Shown here: one piece after another, positions 49,509 to 59,156 of the stretch
Position numbering within the stretch: position 1 is the stretch's first letter
Layout: the number at the start of each line of letters is the position of its first letter
NCBI GenBank assembly: GCA_907163345.1
Contig: CAJQUN010000056.1
Span: 1,178,001 to 1,242,000 of the forward strand
Direction of reading: 5' to 3'
Source of the DNA: Haberlea rhodopensis
Taxonomy: Eukaryota; Streptophyta; Magnoliopsida; Lamiales; Gesneriaceae
Length of the DNA: 64,000 nucleotides
Position numbers and translations under genes: made by a program
Notes under the pieces: model-generated
What the model saw: the letters and a program-made list of their open reading frames with translations, nothing else
Told to the model about the DNA's origin: nothing
Databases searched by the model: none

Positions 49509-50358
49509 TGATATCCCTAATTCTGGAGGCCCAGTAGGTCTTGAGGTCCGAACTTTATTTGGGCCCGGTCAGTGCGGGGCCCATTTAGTCAACAAGGGAC
49601 GTCGTCACTGCTGATCCCGGGCTGTCCTCATAGCCACTGTCTAGCTCTCCGACCGACCCGAGTTTATTACGGGCGCGATCACCTCTGTCCAGCTGCCACT
49701 ATCGTTCCGGAGCCGGGGCGGCGAGGAAATACATCAAGAGGTCGGGTAGGTCCTCCATGTGACATGCCACCCAAGCAGAGGCACTGTCTCGTCGGCAGAT
49801 CAGGACGGGCTCTATTTAGCAAGATATCCGGGCTGAGGAGCCCTTTCCTCAATAGGACAGGACGGGAAGTCATGGGACAGAATAGGCGAGCTGGGGCCGT
49901 TTAGGGTGGTCCTGCATACCGAGGCTAGGGTGGCAGGAGTCGGACACCTATTAAAGCAAAAGCTAGGCCTGCTAACCAATCAGGGGGTGGTCAGGCACTG
50001 TGAGTAAGAAAAGCATATTACCGGACACAGAGAATCACCAGAGCAAGAGGGTCGTACGAAGTAGGTAGCAGGCGCAGATGGTCCCCCATCTGTGGTCCCC
50101 CCCCCCCCCCCCTCAGTTTCAGACATTGTCTCCAAAGCCCCAGGCAAAGCGTCGGGACCACTGACTACCCTCCCCCTATAAAGAGGAGAATTGTTAGCAA
50201 GAAGACTCTCTCTCGATTCACCAGTTTGATCGCCGGAGATTCTTAACCAGTTAAGACTTTACCAGGCTCCGACCTAACCAGTGATTTCACGAAATAGCTC
50301 ATCCATTTTCCCCTATAAATTCATTTGTTATCAAAGCGAACCAAAAAAGGAGGTAACA
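49509..50358 (+). repeat. 3' LTR of the Tat element
   Basis: 850 bp; identical to the 5' LTR apart from three transitions and a C-run six bases longer (about 50097-50112). Confidence 0.95.
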
Positions 50359-50485
50359 ATATGATTAAAGCGTAATCATCCTGAAATTTTCCAAGTTTTA
50401 ATTTCCCCCATTTAAAAATCCAGACAGGGTGGATAGCATAAATTTTCATAATTATATACATGCATACAACAAGTATATACACATA

Positions 50486-50656
50486 CCGTAAAATCTCCAT
50501 AAATTAATACTATATAAATTAATAACCTCTCTAATAATATTTTTCCGGTCCCAACTTGATATCAACATTATTAATTTAATATTCGATAAATTAATAACAT
50601 CTTTAAATTAATAAATTTTGTGATCCTAATATTATTAATTTATAGAGGTTTTACTG
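50486..50656. mobile_element. Emigrant/pogo-like MITE with TA duplication
   Basis: 171 bp, flanked by TA on both sides (50484-50485, 50657-50658). The right terminus, read inwards, is CAGTAAAACCTCTATAAATT; the left is CCGTAAAATCTCCATAAATT. This terminal repeat is typical of plant Tc1/mariner-pogo-derived MITEs. No transposase frame. The rest of 50364-50972 is AT-rich spacer without a gene. Confidence 0.85.
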
Positions 50657-50972
50657 TATATTAGATCTTTATTCTGAAATTAAAATTGTTTATGTTGTAT
50701 GTTTAACTTTAATCGTAATAAAATCCTGCCAAAAAAATGGTTTGACTAAACAATCATATTTAAAAAATGAAAATTTTGAAAATACTTTGCTAATAGAACC
50801 GAGTTTTCAAACATTATTGATATTTTTTTTTGTTAAGTTATTGTTATTATTAAAACATATTGTATATTTTAGTGAAAAACATATTAATTTTCCATATTTG
50901 AAATTATTGTAGTCAAATTCGTTATTTTCAAGTAAAAATGGCCCAAGGAAGACGAGTGAAACAGCTTTCAAG

Positions 50973-50983
50973 TTCCCACATCG
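50973..50983 (+). promoter_or_regulatory. Upstream sequence element (USE) of the U1 snRNA gene
   Basis: TTCCCACATCG matches the plant snRNA USE consensus RTCCCACATCG at all but the first base. It ends about 31 bp before the TATA box, which is the pol II type spacing (pol III snRNA genes have about 10 bp less). Confidence 0.88.
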
Positions 50984-51014
50984 GGAGACTGAACAATATG
51001 AGAGCTGGTAACCA

Positions 51015-51022
51015 ATATAAAA
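51015..51022 (+). promoter_or_regulatory. TATA box of the U1 snRNA gene
   Basis: ATATAAAA begins 32 bp before the inferred 5' end of U1 (51047). Confidence 0.85.
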
Positions 51023-51046
51023 TGAGAGGTGACGGCAATTTGCTCC

Positions 51047-51206
51047 ATACTTACCTGGACGGGATCAATGGGTGATCATTAAAGCCCATGGTTTAGGTTG
51101 ACGACTTTTATTGCACTTTGAAAGGGCGTCCGCTTAAGATCGACTCAAGTAGTCGAGTCTACGTCATAATTTGTGTTAGAGGGGGCTGCGTTCGCGCGGC
51201 CCCTGC
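51047..51206 (+). ncRNA. U1: U1 small nuclear RNA
   Basis: The 5' end ATACTTACCTG is the invariant sequence that pairs with 5' splice sites. The RNA then shows the U1-70K loop (GATCA), the U1A-binding loop ATTGCAC, the Sm site AATTTGTG (51168-51175) and the 3' stem-loop with a TTCG-type loop (GGGGGCTGCG ... CGCGGCCCC). Its length is about 160 nt, normal for plants. Stem II differs from the usual plant sequence on both sides (CTTTT/GAAAG instead of CCTCC/GGAGG), so pairing is kept. Promoter (USE, TATA) and 3' box are all present. It is likely functional, one of several U1 copies in the genome. Confidence 0.92.
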
Positions 51207-51219
51207 CAATGTAGTATAA
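51207..51219 (+). terminator. Plant snRNA 3'-end box
   Basis: CA-N4-AGTATAA fits the consensus CA(N)3-10AGTNNAA that directs 3'-end formation of plant pol II snRNAs, placed just after the terminal stem. Confidence 0.85.
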
Positions 51220-51787
51220 AGTTCGATGGCCTCGGTTTGGGCTTGTTATCAATTTTGGACGATGTTACCTGATGATCGTTGAATAAGCAATTAGGTCTGT
51301 TTAATTTAATTTAATTAATTAACTAAGTTTATTTTTTAATTAATGCCCAATAATTTTTTCGTCGGTTTATGATATTTGAATAAGCTTTTTGTTCGGTTTG
51401 TTATATTTTATTTCATTGGGTTCATAATACATACGATACACACTTTTAGCTTGTCAATTTTGCAATCACAGGAGAGTTCTAGACTTCTAGTCCCAACAAA
51501 GTTATATTTCGAGGAGCGTGAGTTCTCAAGTGTGAACCTAATTTTGCGTGCGACTCGAACTCTGCTCAAAGTCGGCATGAACTTTTATCCATCTTGGTTA
51601 GGTTGGGAGCTCTTCAAATCTTAATTTCTAAATCATGTGTAATATTTTATTTTTTTCAAAACGGTCCATAAAATGACGTAAACACCATTTATTATCACGT
51701 ATTTAATCAATTATTTGAGTAATTTTAAATTTATTATTTCAAATTCATTTCTAAAATAAAATCATTCTTTCCAAACATAGGCCTACT
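51220..51787. other. Spacer after the U1 gene, no supported gene
   Basis: An open frame at 51376-51624 has no family signature and no codon pattern that would support it. Confidence 0.5.
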
Positions 51788-51890
51788 TGGAAATTTTTTT
51801 TTTTGAACAAACCTAATTATGTGGTGGGGAGACTCGAACTCGAGTCATTGCTAGAGATCCGTGTGATTAACAAATATGTCACTGCCCTAA
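51788..51890 (-). repeat. tRNA-derived SINE-like sequence
   Basis: On the minus strand, TAGGGCAGTGA (A-box-like) is followed about 50 bp on by GAGTTCGAGTCTC (B-box-like), then CCCACCAC and an A-run. This is the layout of a short tRNA-derived SINE. No target duplication was confirmed. Confidence 0.45.
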
Positions 51891-52280
51891 TCGTCAGCCT
51901 TACTTGGATATTGAACATACAATTTCCTCGCCAATTGTCACAACTCATTCCCTAGATATTTCAAAGAGGATGCTGGATAGTTGAACTTTTTTAGAGCTTC
52001 ATCCAGATTAACCAGGAATGGATCCACGGAGGCTAATTTAATTAATATTGTCGATTTAAAAATAATATCAAACTATATTTAGTACACGGGTGTTAACAAC
52101 TGTGGAACGATGTTGTTTCTGCGTTTCTTAAGAACGCGGATTCAACATGCGCTTCTTAATTTAATTTAAGTTTTCAAAAAAAAAATGCATTATAAGGTTT
52201 TTTTTTTGTCATTTCACCTAAAATATACTTATATTATTTAAAAGTTTCTTTGATTGACTGATTTGAAAAATGTTTCTCCT
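51891..52280. other. AT-rich spacer, nothing recognised
   Basis: No gene, repeat or RNA signature seen. Confidence 0.4.
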
Positions 52281-52856
52281 TGTGATACCCGGCCTGAAAG
52301 TCTCCCATTTTAAATTTTTTTTAAAAAACGAACTTTACAAGCTAAAAACGTTATTTTTAAGGTTTTTTATCCAACCTTTCTTCTCAAAAAGTTAAAAAAA
52401 AAAGGTTATTTCATAAACAGGAAATATTTTATTAATACAAGAAGCAATCATGTGATATAAAACATGTTAGCATAATGTTCTGCAAGCCAAATATTGATTC
52501 GATGGGCTTTGTGAACCCTAGCACATTTAGCTGCACATTAAAACTATAAATATGTTAGTCATATCGAGGGTTAAAATAAACCTATCATTCAACTCTATAC
52601 ATTCTATCTCATAGAAAAGCCGACATCACACTAGCACTGGTGCTGGACTTGAAGACCTGGTTAGGTTGATTGGACTCGAGGAACAACGCCGTCAGGTTGA
52701 TTTAGCTGTTTATCGGTAATCCGTTTTCGTGCATTATATTTGATGTTTGCATGTTAATATATGAATCTAGCGCGATCGACCGTACATGGGTCAAATTTGT
52801 TCATGTTTATATTTCTGATGCGTTTGGATCTGATGCCGGGAGAAGGAAACCCAACA
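52281..52856 (+). repeat. Degraded copia-like LTR followed by a decayed PBS
   Basis: The stretch starts TGTGATACCCGG and ends AAACCCAACA, then GTGGTATTAGATCCAGG, which looks like the tRNA-Met PBS (GTGGTATCAGAGCCAGG) with two substitutions. No internal coding region follows, so it is a truncated element. Confidence 0.45.
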
Positions 52857-53338
52857 GTGGTATTAGATCCAGGTTGCGCTTTGATTTGTGTATTCAATAA
52901 TTAATTTTTATTAGATCATTTCCAATCTATACTAATCATGTTTGATATTTCAAAATTACGGAATCCGGAAATATAGAAAATAGATTAAAAAGACGTTTTA
53001 ATCGATACCCAAAATACCCATCACCGGAAAGCCAAAACTCGTCATCAATCATGGGGCGGCAGCGTAGCGGAGAAGCTGTTCTCCGCGGCCGTGCGCGATG
53101 CCCAGAATGAAATTGACGATAGCAAAGGTGTGTTGGTTTTGCGATGGACTGCGCACAGCTACTCGCGCAGATATGGAGCAACTTGCCACCAGACCCACTA
53201 ATCAGACGGCCACCAGTTTAGGTGGCAGCGCAAGCATTGGGGCTGATGTTCTGGATTCGCGAGAATTTGGTGCGACCTCTGCAATTGTTGCGGATGGGAT
53301 TCGTTCCAGCGATGGAGTTTTCACGACTGAGTTATTGA
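52857..53338. other. Spacer with a GC-rich patch, not assigned
   Basis: 53040-53330 is GC-rich and open in more than one frame (for example 53098-53397 +), but I recognise no protein family. It may be a piece of a host gene or element cut off by the insertion at 53339. Confidence 0.35.
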
Positions 53339-54584
53339 TGTGGCTAGAAATAAACACATATATTACGTTTAATTGTCTACGATTTGGTATATTTTGATTG
53401 ATAATTTGATACATATGCTACCTAATCGTATGCTTGTGTAAATATAGGTGGACTCGAAGAAATCAGGCTAATAACATTGAATAAGGATCAAGAAATGTAT
53501 TGGTGATGAAAAAGGGACCAAAGTGGACCAAGAAAAATGCATAAAAATTGACTAAGGTCAGCGATCGATCGCCAGCAGAGTCGAGAACAACAAGGAAATT
53601 TGATTTTTTGCCATATTTGGGAGATTCTAACCTATCCTTCAAGCTTCCCTAACCCTATAACTCAAAAATTAGCCTCCAAAGATTGATTATTCGGACTTTA
53701 GATTAGTTCTTAGATATTTTCTCTCAACTTTAGAAGAAGAGCTTGAAGATTCAAGACGCGGGGACGAAAGTGACGCTTCGTGCTACTCTTTAGTAATTAT
53801 TCCTTTGCTTTTCAGTTTAATGCTTTCTAGATTAAGTTTTATTGTTTTTGATTTAGTCATGAGTGGCTAAACTATTTTGATTCTTGGTTGAAGGAAGACA
53901 ATACCTTGGAATTTATATAATTCATGAGATTGATGTTCATTTATTGATTTTTATTGAGTATCAAGTGTTTTTCTATGATTTATTGCCATGATTGTTGTGT
54001 TTTGATTATAAGATTTGCCATCTAATGATTTTTACATACAAACTAATGATTGGTCTTTGAAGCAACTAAGATTAATGATTGCCTGATGTTGGTGTTGTTA
54101 AATTCTTAGGAAAAAAGCTTGACTAGATTAAACATAGACGCTTGGATTATGGTGTCTAAGTTTTATCCTTCTTACTAGTTTTGAAAGGTATTGTTTCTTA
54201 ACTGTTGTTGTTTTGGTTGATTTAATGATACGGGTTAACTTAGGACTCGTCGGCTATTTTAATTAGGCATAAGGTTAGATAAGAGTTAAATCTCCAATGA
54301 TGAATATTCAAGTAAAAAGTAAATATTTTGTGATAATTGATGATTGAATCCATAATTCCAAGGTAGCATCGACTGAAAATCAAGAATCGCTTTTCTCATA
54401 ATTTGAATCATCTTAGTTAATTTTGCTCACTAGTTTAATTCATAGACTTTTCATAGTAGTTTAATTCAATTGATTTCAAATCCCCTCTTTTTACTATTTG
54501 TTTGCATAATTAACGCAAAAATACATTTTTATATTGCTATTAACTTGAGAGGGTTAATTTGGACGTACACAATAAGCGCTACCA
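53339..54584 (+). repeat. 5' LTR of the Athila-like element
   Basis: 1246 bp. It contains one CGATCGATCG palindrome (53562-53571) where the 3' LTR has five, and a TATA-like CCTATAAC near 53655. Confidence 0.85.
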
Positions 54585-54589
54585 AATTT

Positions 54590-54607
54590 TGGCGCCGTAG
54601 CCGGGGA
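54590..54607 (+). promoter_or_regulatory. Primer binding site of the Athila-like element
   Basis: TGGCGCCGTAGCCGGGGA lies five bases after the LTR end. It differs by one base from the common Athila form with GTTGCC. Confidence 0.85.
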
Positions 54608-54662
54608 AGGCATTGTTTATTTTTGTGTTAATGTTTTTTTTATTCTACACTGCTGCTTTGGT

Positions 54663-56908
54663 TTGTTCATGAGTACAGGTGAACCTTCCGATCACAAAGA
54701 TAATTTCCAATACGATCCTGAGATTGAGAGGACACTACATATGAGGATAAGAGAAGCTAAGAGATTTGAAGAAGAAGAAGAAGAGAGGAACACAATGGCT
54801 GCGAATCAAAGCTTGAGACAATTGGCGAATCCTACCTTGGATCAACAGCCTCTCTGCATTGCTTTCCCTGATCTTGCAACTAATGTAAATTTCGAGCTTA
54901 AATCTGGTTTAATTCACTTATTTCCTTCCTTTCATGGCCTTGCAGGTGAGAACTCTCACAAGCATTTGATGTAATTTCACGTGTTGTGCACTACTATGAA
55001 GCTGACTGGCGTAACGGGTGAGCAAATTAAACTGCGAGCCTTTCCATTTTCTTTGAAGGATGCTGCTAAAGATTAGCTTTTCTACCTACCCTTCAGATCT
55101 ATCACCACGTGGACTGATTTGCAAAGAGTATTCTTAGAAAACTACTTTCTTGCTTCGAGTGCGACAAACATAAGGAAGGAAATTTATGGGGTAAAGCATT
55201 ATCACGAGGAGTCACTGTACTAGTACTGGGAGCGTTTCAAGAAGTTGTGTGCAAGCTGCCCACAACACCAGATAAGTGAACACCTTCTTATTCAATATTT
55301 CTATGAAGGTTTGCTTTCTGCTGACAGGAATCTAGTGGATGCGGCGATCGGATGAGCTTTTATTGATAAGACACCGGAGGAGGCAAGGATCTTGATAGCA
55401 AACATGGCTGCCAACTCCCAACAATTTGGACATGCTCGACATGGATAAAGGCCAAGACAAGAGGTAAACAAATCTTACCTTGAACAACAACTGATTGACT
55501 TAACCTCTCTTGTGCGTCATCTTGCTGGAGGTAATGTGATGAAGATGAAGCCATGTGTAATTTGTCTAGCCATGAGCCATCCTACTAATGCATGTCCCGC
55601 ACTACAAGAGACATCCACTGAGCACGTAAATGCAGCGGGTGGATTTCCGGGCCAACCTCAAAGGAGCTATGACCACCCATCGAGCAACTACAACCAAGGT
55701 TGGCCGGACCAGCCGAACCAGAGCTATGGGAATCAACAGATGCACCACCCTCCACCCTATAGACCGCAATTTCAAAGAGCTCAACAACCTCCAGTGCATG
55801 CTACTGGCTACAGGTTAGAAAGTATTATTCAAGTTATGGCTGAAAGTAATATGAAATTTCAACAGGAGACGAGGGCGAGCATTCAAAGCCTAACTACTCG
55901 AGTGAGACAACTGGCCACCAACCTCAATCGTTTGGAGGCTCAAGGGCCACATAAGTTACCCTCACAACTAGTGATCAACCCAGGAGAGAACATGAGTGCC
56001 ATCACATTGTAGAGGAGTGAAGATGCGTCTGAGGAGAAAGTGGTACTGATGTCACCCAAAAACGGAGATGTGAAAGAAGAGAAAGACACCAAGAAGGACA
56101 GCAATGAGCTCATGCAAGACGAGGAAACACAAGGAAAGCCCCTTCCACTTCATCAATATAAAATTGCCCCCATTCCCCCTTGCATTGAAGATGAATTGGA
56201 AAGACAAGGGCGTCAAGGGGCTCTATGAGCATTTCGAAGGTGCGAGGAGAAAACTCCAATATATGATGTCATAAAGAAAGTACCTCGGTATGCCAAATTC
56301 TTGAAGGAGGTATGGAAAGTGGATATGAGTAAAAAACTCAAAGGGTGCCCCAAGATTGAGCTAGGTGAGAATGTTTCTGCAGTCATCCAAAGAAGCATTC
56401 CCACAAAAGGTAAGGACCCTGGTATGTTTTCTATCCCCTGTGTGATTGGCAACAATATGATTGATAAGACAATGCTAGACTTAGGAGCTTCTATTAATGT
56501 TATGTCTTATCAATTTACACACAACTGAAACCTGGACCTTTGAAATGAATTTCTACTGTGATACAATTAGCTAATAGGTCTAAGGTTCGTCATAGGGGGA
56601 TAATAGATGATATACTTGTATAAGTAGAGAATTTGGTTTTCCCCACTGATTTCTATGTCCTAGACATAAAAATTGGTGATCTGTCTTTCCCCATTCTACT
56701 AGGGAGACCATTCTTGAAAACCTCTAAATCTGTGATAGATGTTAATAACGGAATTTTAACAATGGAATTTGATGGTGAGATTGTAAAATTCAATATCTAT
56801 GAAACCATTGGAACACATGATAAATCTAGTAGTGCTATGGATATCAATGATAAACTTGATTCTGAATTTGAATTTGATGATCTGTGTGAGATGGAAAAGG
56901 CTACTTAA
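54663..56908 (+). pseudogene. Athila-like gag and aspartic protease, many stops
   Basis: Gag motifs (EKSG-type region AFPFSLKDAAKD, TWTDLQRVFLENYF, EARILIANMAANSQQF) lead into a CX2C-type motif (CVICLAMSHPTNACP) and a Gln/Pro-rich stretch. The protease active site follows (MLDLGASINVM, about 56473-56505), then ILLGRPFLKTSKSVIDV (about 56695-56745). At least seven in-frame stops occur (near 54972, 55073, 55219, 55354, 55446, 56010, 56227), and the frame changes between 56530 and 56630. The frame ends at TAA 56906-56908 with no RT behind it. A long-dead copy. Confidence 0.82.
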
Positions 56909-58612
56909 GGCCTTGAGAACAAAGGAGGTACAGATTCAAATTTTATGCATAATTTTTGTACCATTGCTGTTTTATCTACTCATGATATCGCGGACCCTCT
57001 CTATTCTCAATTGCAGGATTCAACTATTAAAAGGAAACACCCTCCTGATCAACCACACCAATCAACAAAAGATGGAGGAGGAACAAGGACTGATGATGAC
57101 CTTTCAAAGAAGTACAAAGCGAACAAACCAAAGTTTAGATGGGTTAAGAAGATATTGAGGTGGAGAAGGAAGGATAGAGCGGCACACCCACCTTGACCCA
57201 TGGACTGACGTCGGGCCACGGACGTTAAACAAAGGCGCTTCTTGGGAGGCAACCCAATGAGAGTTATTTTTCCCATCTCTTTTATTGCTTTCTTAGTTTT
57301 GCATTGTTCTCTTTTCTTATACTTTTTCCTACATTGGGGACAATGTAAGATTTAAGTATGGGGGAGGGATTAATAGTGTGTTATTGCTTTCTTATTATAA
57401 AATTACAAAAAAAAATTTGAAAATTTTGAAAATTCTAGAGCTCATAGTTAGTGATGAACATGAACTTTTGAATCACTAGCCCATGATGAAACCTAATTGA
57501 TAGTATGCATGTTTTTGAACATAGGTGAATTGTTAACATTGAAACACTTTGAACTCTAATACAAATTTTGCTTTGACTTAGTAGTTGAATATTTTGAGCA
57601 CGATATTGTCATGACTTGTGAAGTGTTCATAGCGTAGTGAAGATTGTGTGAATTTTGTGACAGTCTTAGGAATTCTCTGATACATGCTAGAACTTAACTA
57701 CATGCTCTTTGAGGCGTATGTCTAGATTACTTGTGAACATGAAATTGATATAGGTGATCTTTGATGCGTTTGAACCTTCCAAGCTTACCATGCAAACAAA
57801 ATTCATAGTCCTTTTTTAGCTTTAATGGAAAAGAATGGTTGTATTGTAAGCATACAAACAACCACCATTCGATTAGCTTATCATCTTCCCTAGTAATCCG
57901 AAATATAATTTAAATCCATACATTTGAAGGGAGTATGATGTGTTTCATTCACATGCACTTATGTATTCACTGAATCATATATTGTTGAGAGCTTTATTGT
58001 CAAAAGAATGAGATGCATGAAAGGAAATGGATGCCTTGAGAAAATTGATAAAAATATGACTCCAATGGGAGTCAAGGCACAAGAAGAAAATAAATGAGTT
58101 AAACCTTGAAAAATTGAACAAGGTTTTAAAAAATCATGCAAGAAGAGAAGTTTTATATTGTGCATATCGTTATACTCTCTTGTTTGATACGCATTACCCT
58201 TTCTTTCATAATCTAATACCTAGGCCAAGCTACAAGCTAATAAAGACCTACTTGATTTATGTTTCCAAGTGACTAAGATAGTGAAGAAGAGTGTGCAAGT
58301 AAGCTTATATTTGTGTTAGTGTATAACTTGAGCTATTATGAGTTTATATTGATTGGATCTATAATTTGTGCACGACACTTGTTTATGACCACACACGCAC
58401 GTTCGCTACTTTGTTGAGTATGAACTGCCTAGGGATTGAACTTGTTCCACTGTTAACTTTTCACCGCCTTTCATTCTTATGCATGTTTAAAATTGTTGAG
58501 GCATTGAAGTGAGGACAAGTTAGTTTGTTATGAAAATATGAGCCAACAAAAAGATTGTAGTTTTGTCTGATTTACTCGAGGTCGAGTAAAGATTAAGTAT
58601 GTGGGAGTTTGA
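56909..58612 (+). other. Non-coding 3' part of the Athila-like element
   Basis: About 1.7 kb with no RT or integrase motif in any frame. It ends in the PPT and the start of the 3' LTR at 58613. Confidence 0.65.
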
Positions 58613-59156
58613 TGTGGCTAGAAATAGACACATTTATTGTGTTTAATTGTCTACGAATTGGTATATTTTGATGGATAATTTGATACATATGCTATCTAAT
58701 GGTATGCTTGTGTAAATATAGGTGGAATCAAAGATATCGAGCTAATAACGTTGAATAAGGATCAAGAAATGCATTGGTGATGAAAAGGGACCAAAGTTGA
58801 CCAAGAAAAATGCATAAAATGTATTAAAGACCGCGATTCATCGCCAGAGTGCGTAGCCGAATCAACAATTTTGAAGGCTCGGTGATCGATCGCCAGAAAC
58901 TCGGTGATCGATCGCCGAGGAGTGAAGCTTGACAAAATAAAAGAAAGAGTTGGCGATCGATCGCGGAAGGTCCTCGATCGATCGCCAGCAGAGTCCGGAA
59001 ACAACAAGGAAACTTGATTTTTTACCATATTTGGAAGATTCTAACCTATCCTTCAAGCTTCCCTAACCCTATAACTCGAAAATTAGCCTCCAAAGATTGA
59101 TTATTCAGACTTTAGATTAGTTCTTAGATTTTTTTCTCTCAACTTTAGAAGAAGAG
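58613..59156 (+). repeat. 3' LTR of the Athila-like element, cut by a nested insertion
   Basis: It aligns with 53339 onward up to TTAGAAGAAGAG, then stops at the copia LTR. About 700 bp are missing and should resume beyond the window. Confidence 0.85.
58834..58984. repeat. Array of five CGATCGATCG-type palindromes in the Athila-like 3' LTR
   Basis: Starts are 58834 (CGATTCATCG), 58883 and 58905 (TGATCGATCG), 58954 and 58975; spacings are 49, 22, 49 and 21 bp, the same rhythm as at 3185-3429. It lies upstream of the LTR's TATA-like site. Confidence 0.9.

Larger units (their letters stand above)
38690..50358 (+). mobile_element. Complete Ty3/gypsy retrotransposon, Tat lineage, TSD ATATG
   Basis: LTRs at 38690-39533 and 49509-50358 are flanked by ATATG (38685-38689 and 50359-50363). 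Order: LTR, PBS, gag-protease-RT-RNase H-second RNase H-integrase (39580-44813), a 58-bp minisatellite, an antisense gene (49151-47175), PPT, LTR. The second RNase H and the extra antisense frame near the 3' LTR are known marks of the Tat lineage (Ogre/Retand group). The LTRs differ by three transitions (near 38812, 38833 and 39123) and a C-run of 10 against 16, so insertion was recent. gag-pol nevertheless has a frameshift and a stop, so the copy is probably not autonomous now. Confidence 0.95.
53339..59156 (+). mobile_element. Athila-like non-autonomous LTR element (gag-protease only), interrupted in its 3' LTR
   Basis: 5' LTR 53339-54584 (TGTGGCTAGAAATA ... GCTACCA), PBS at 54590, a decayed gag-protease frame, about 1.7 kb of non-coding DNA, a PPT (TATGTGGGAGTTTGA) and a 3' LTR from 58613. 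The 3' LTR is cut at 59156 by a copia element that runs out of the window. The PBS form and the LTR/PPT style are those of Athila-type Ty3/gypsy. RT, RNase H and integrase are absent, so this is a TR-GAG-like element that needed a helper. Confidence 0.82.

Noticed and set aside
51376..51624. 82-residue open frame after the U1 gene
   Set aside because: No motif, no splice context, ordinary AT-rich spacer composition.
53098..53397. 99-residue open frame in the GC-rich patch
   Set aside because: It crosses into the 5' LTR of the Athila-like element at 53339 and matches no family I know.
3185..58984. Reading the palindrome arrays as CRISPR
   Set aside because: Repeats are 10 bp, perfectly palindromic, with short variable spacing, in eukaryotic LTRs; there is no leader or cas gene.
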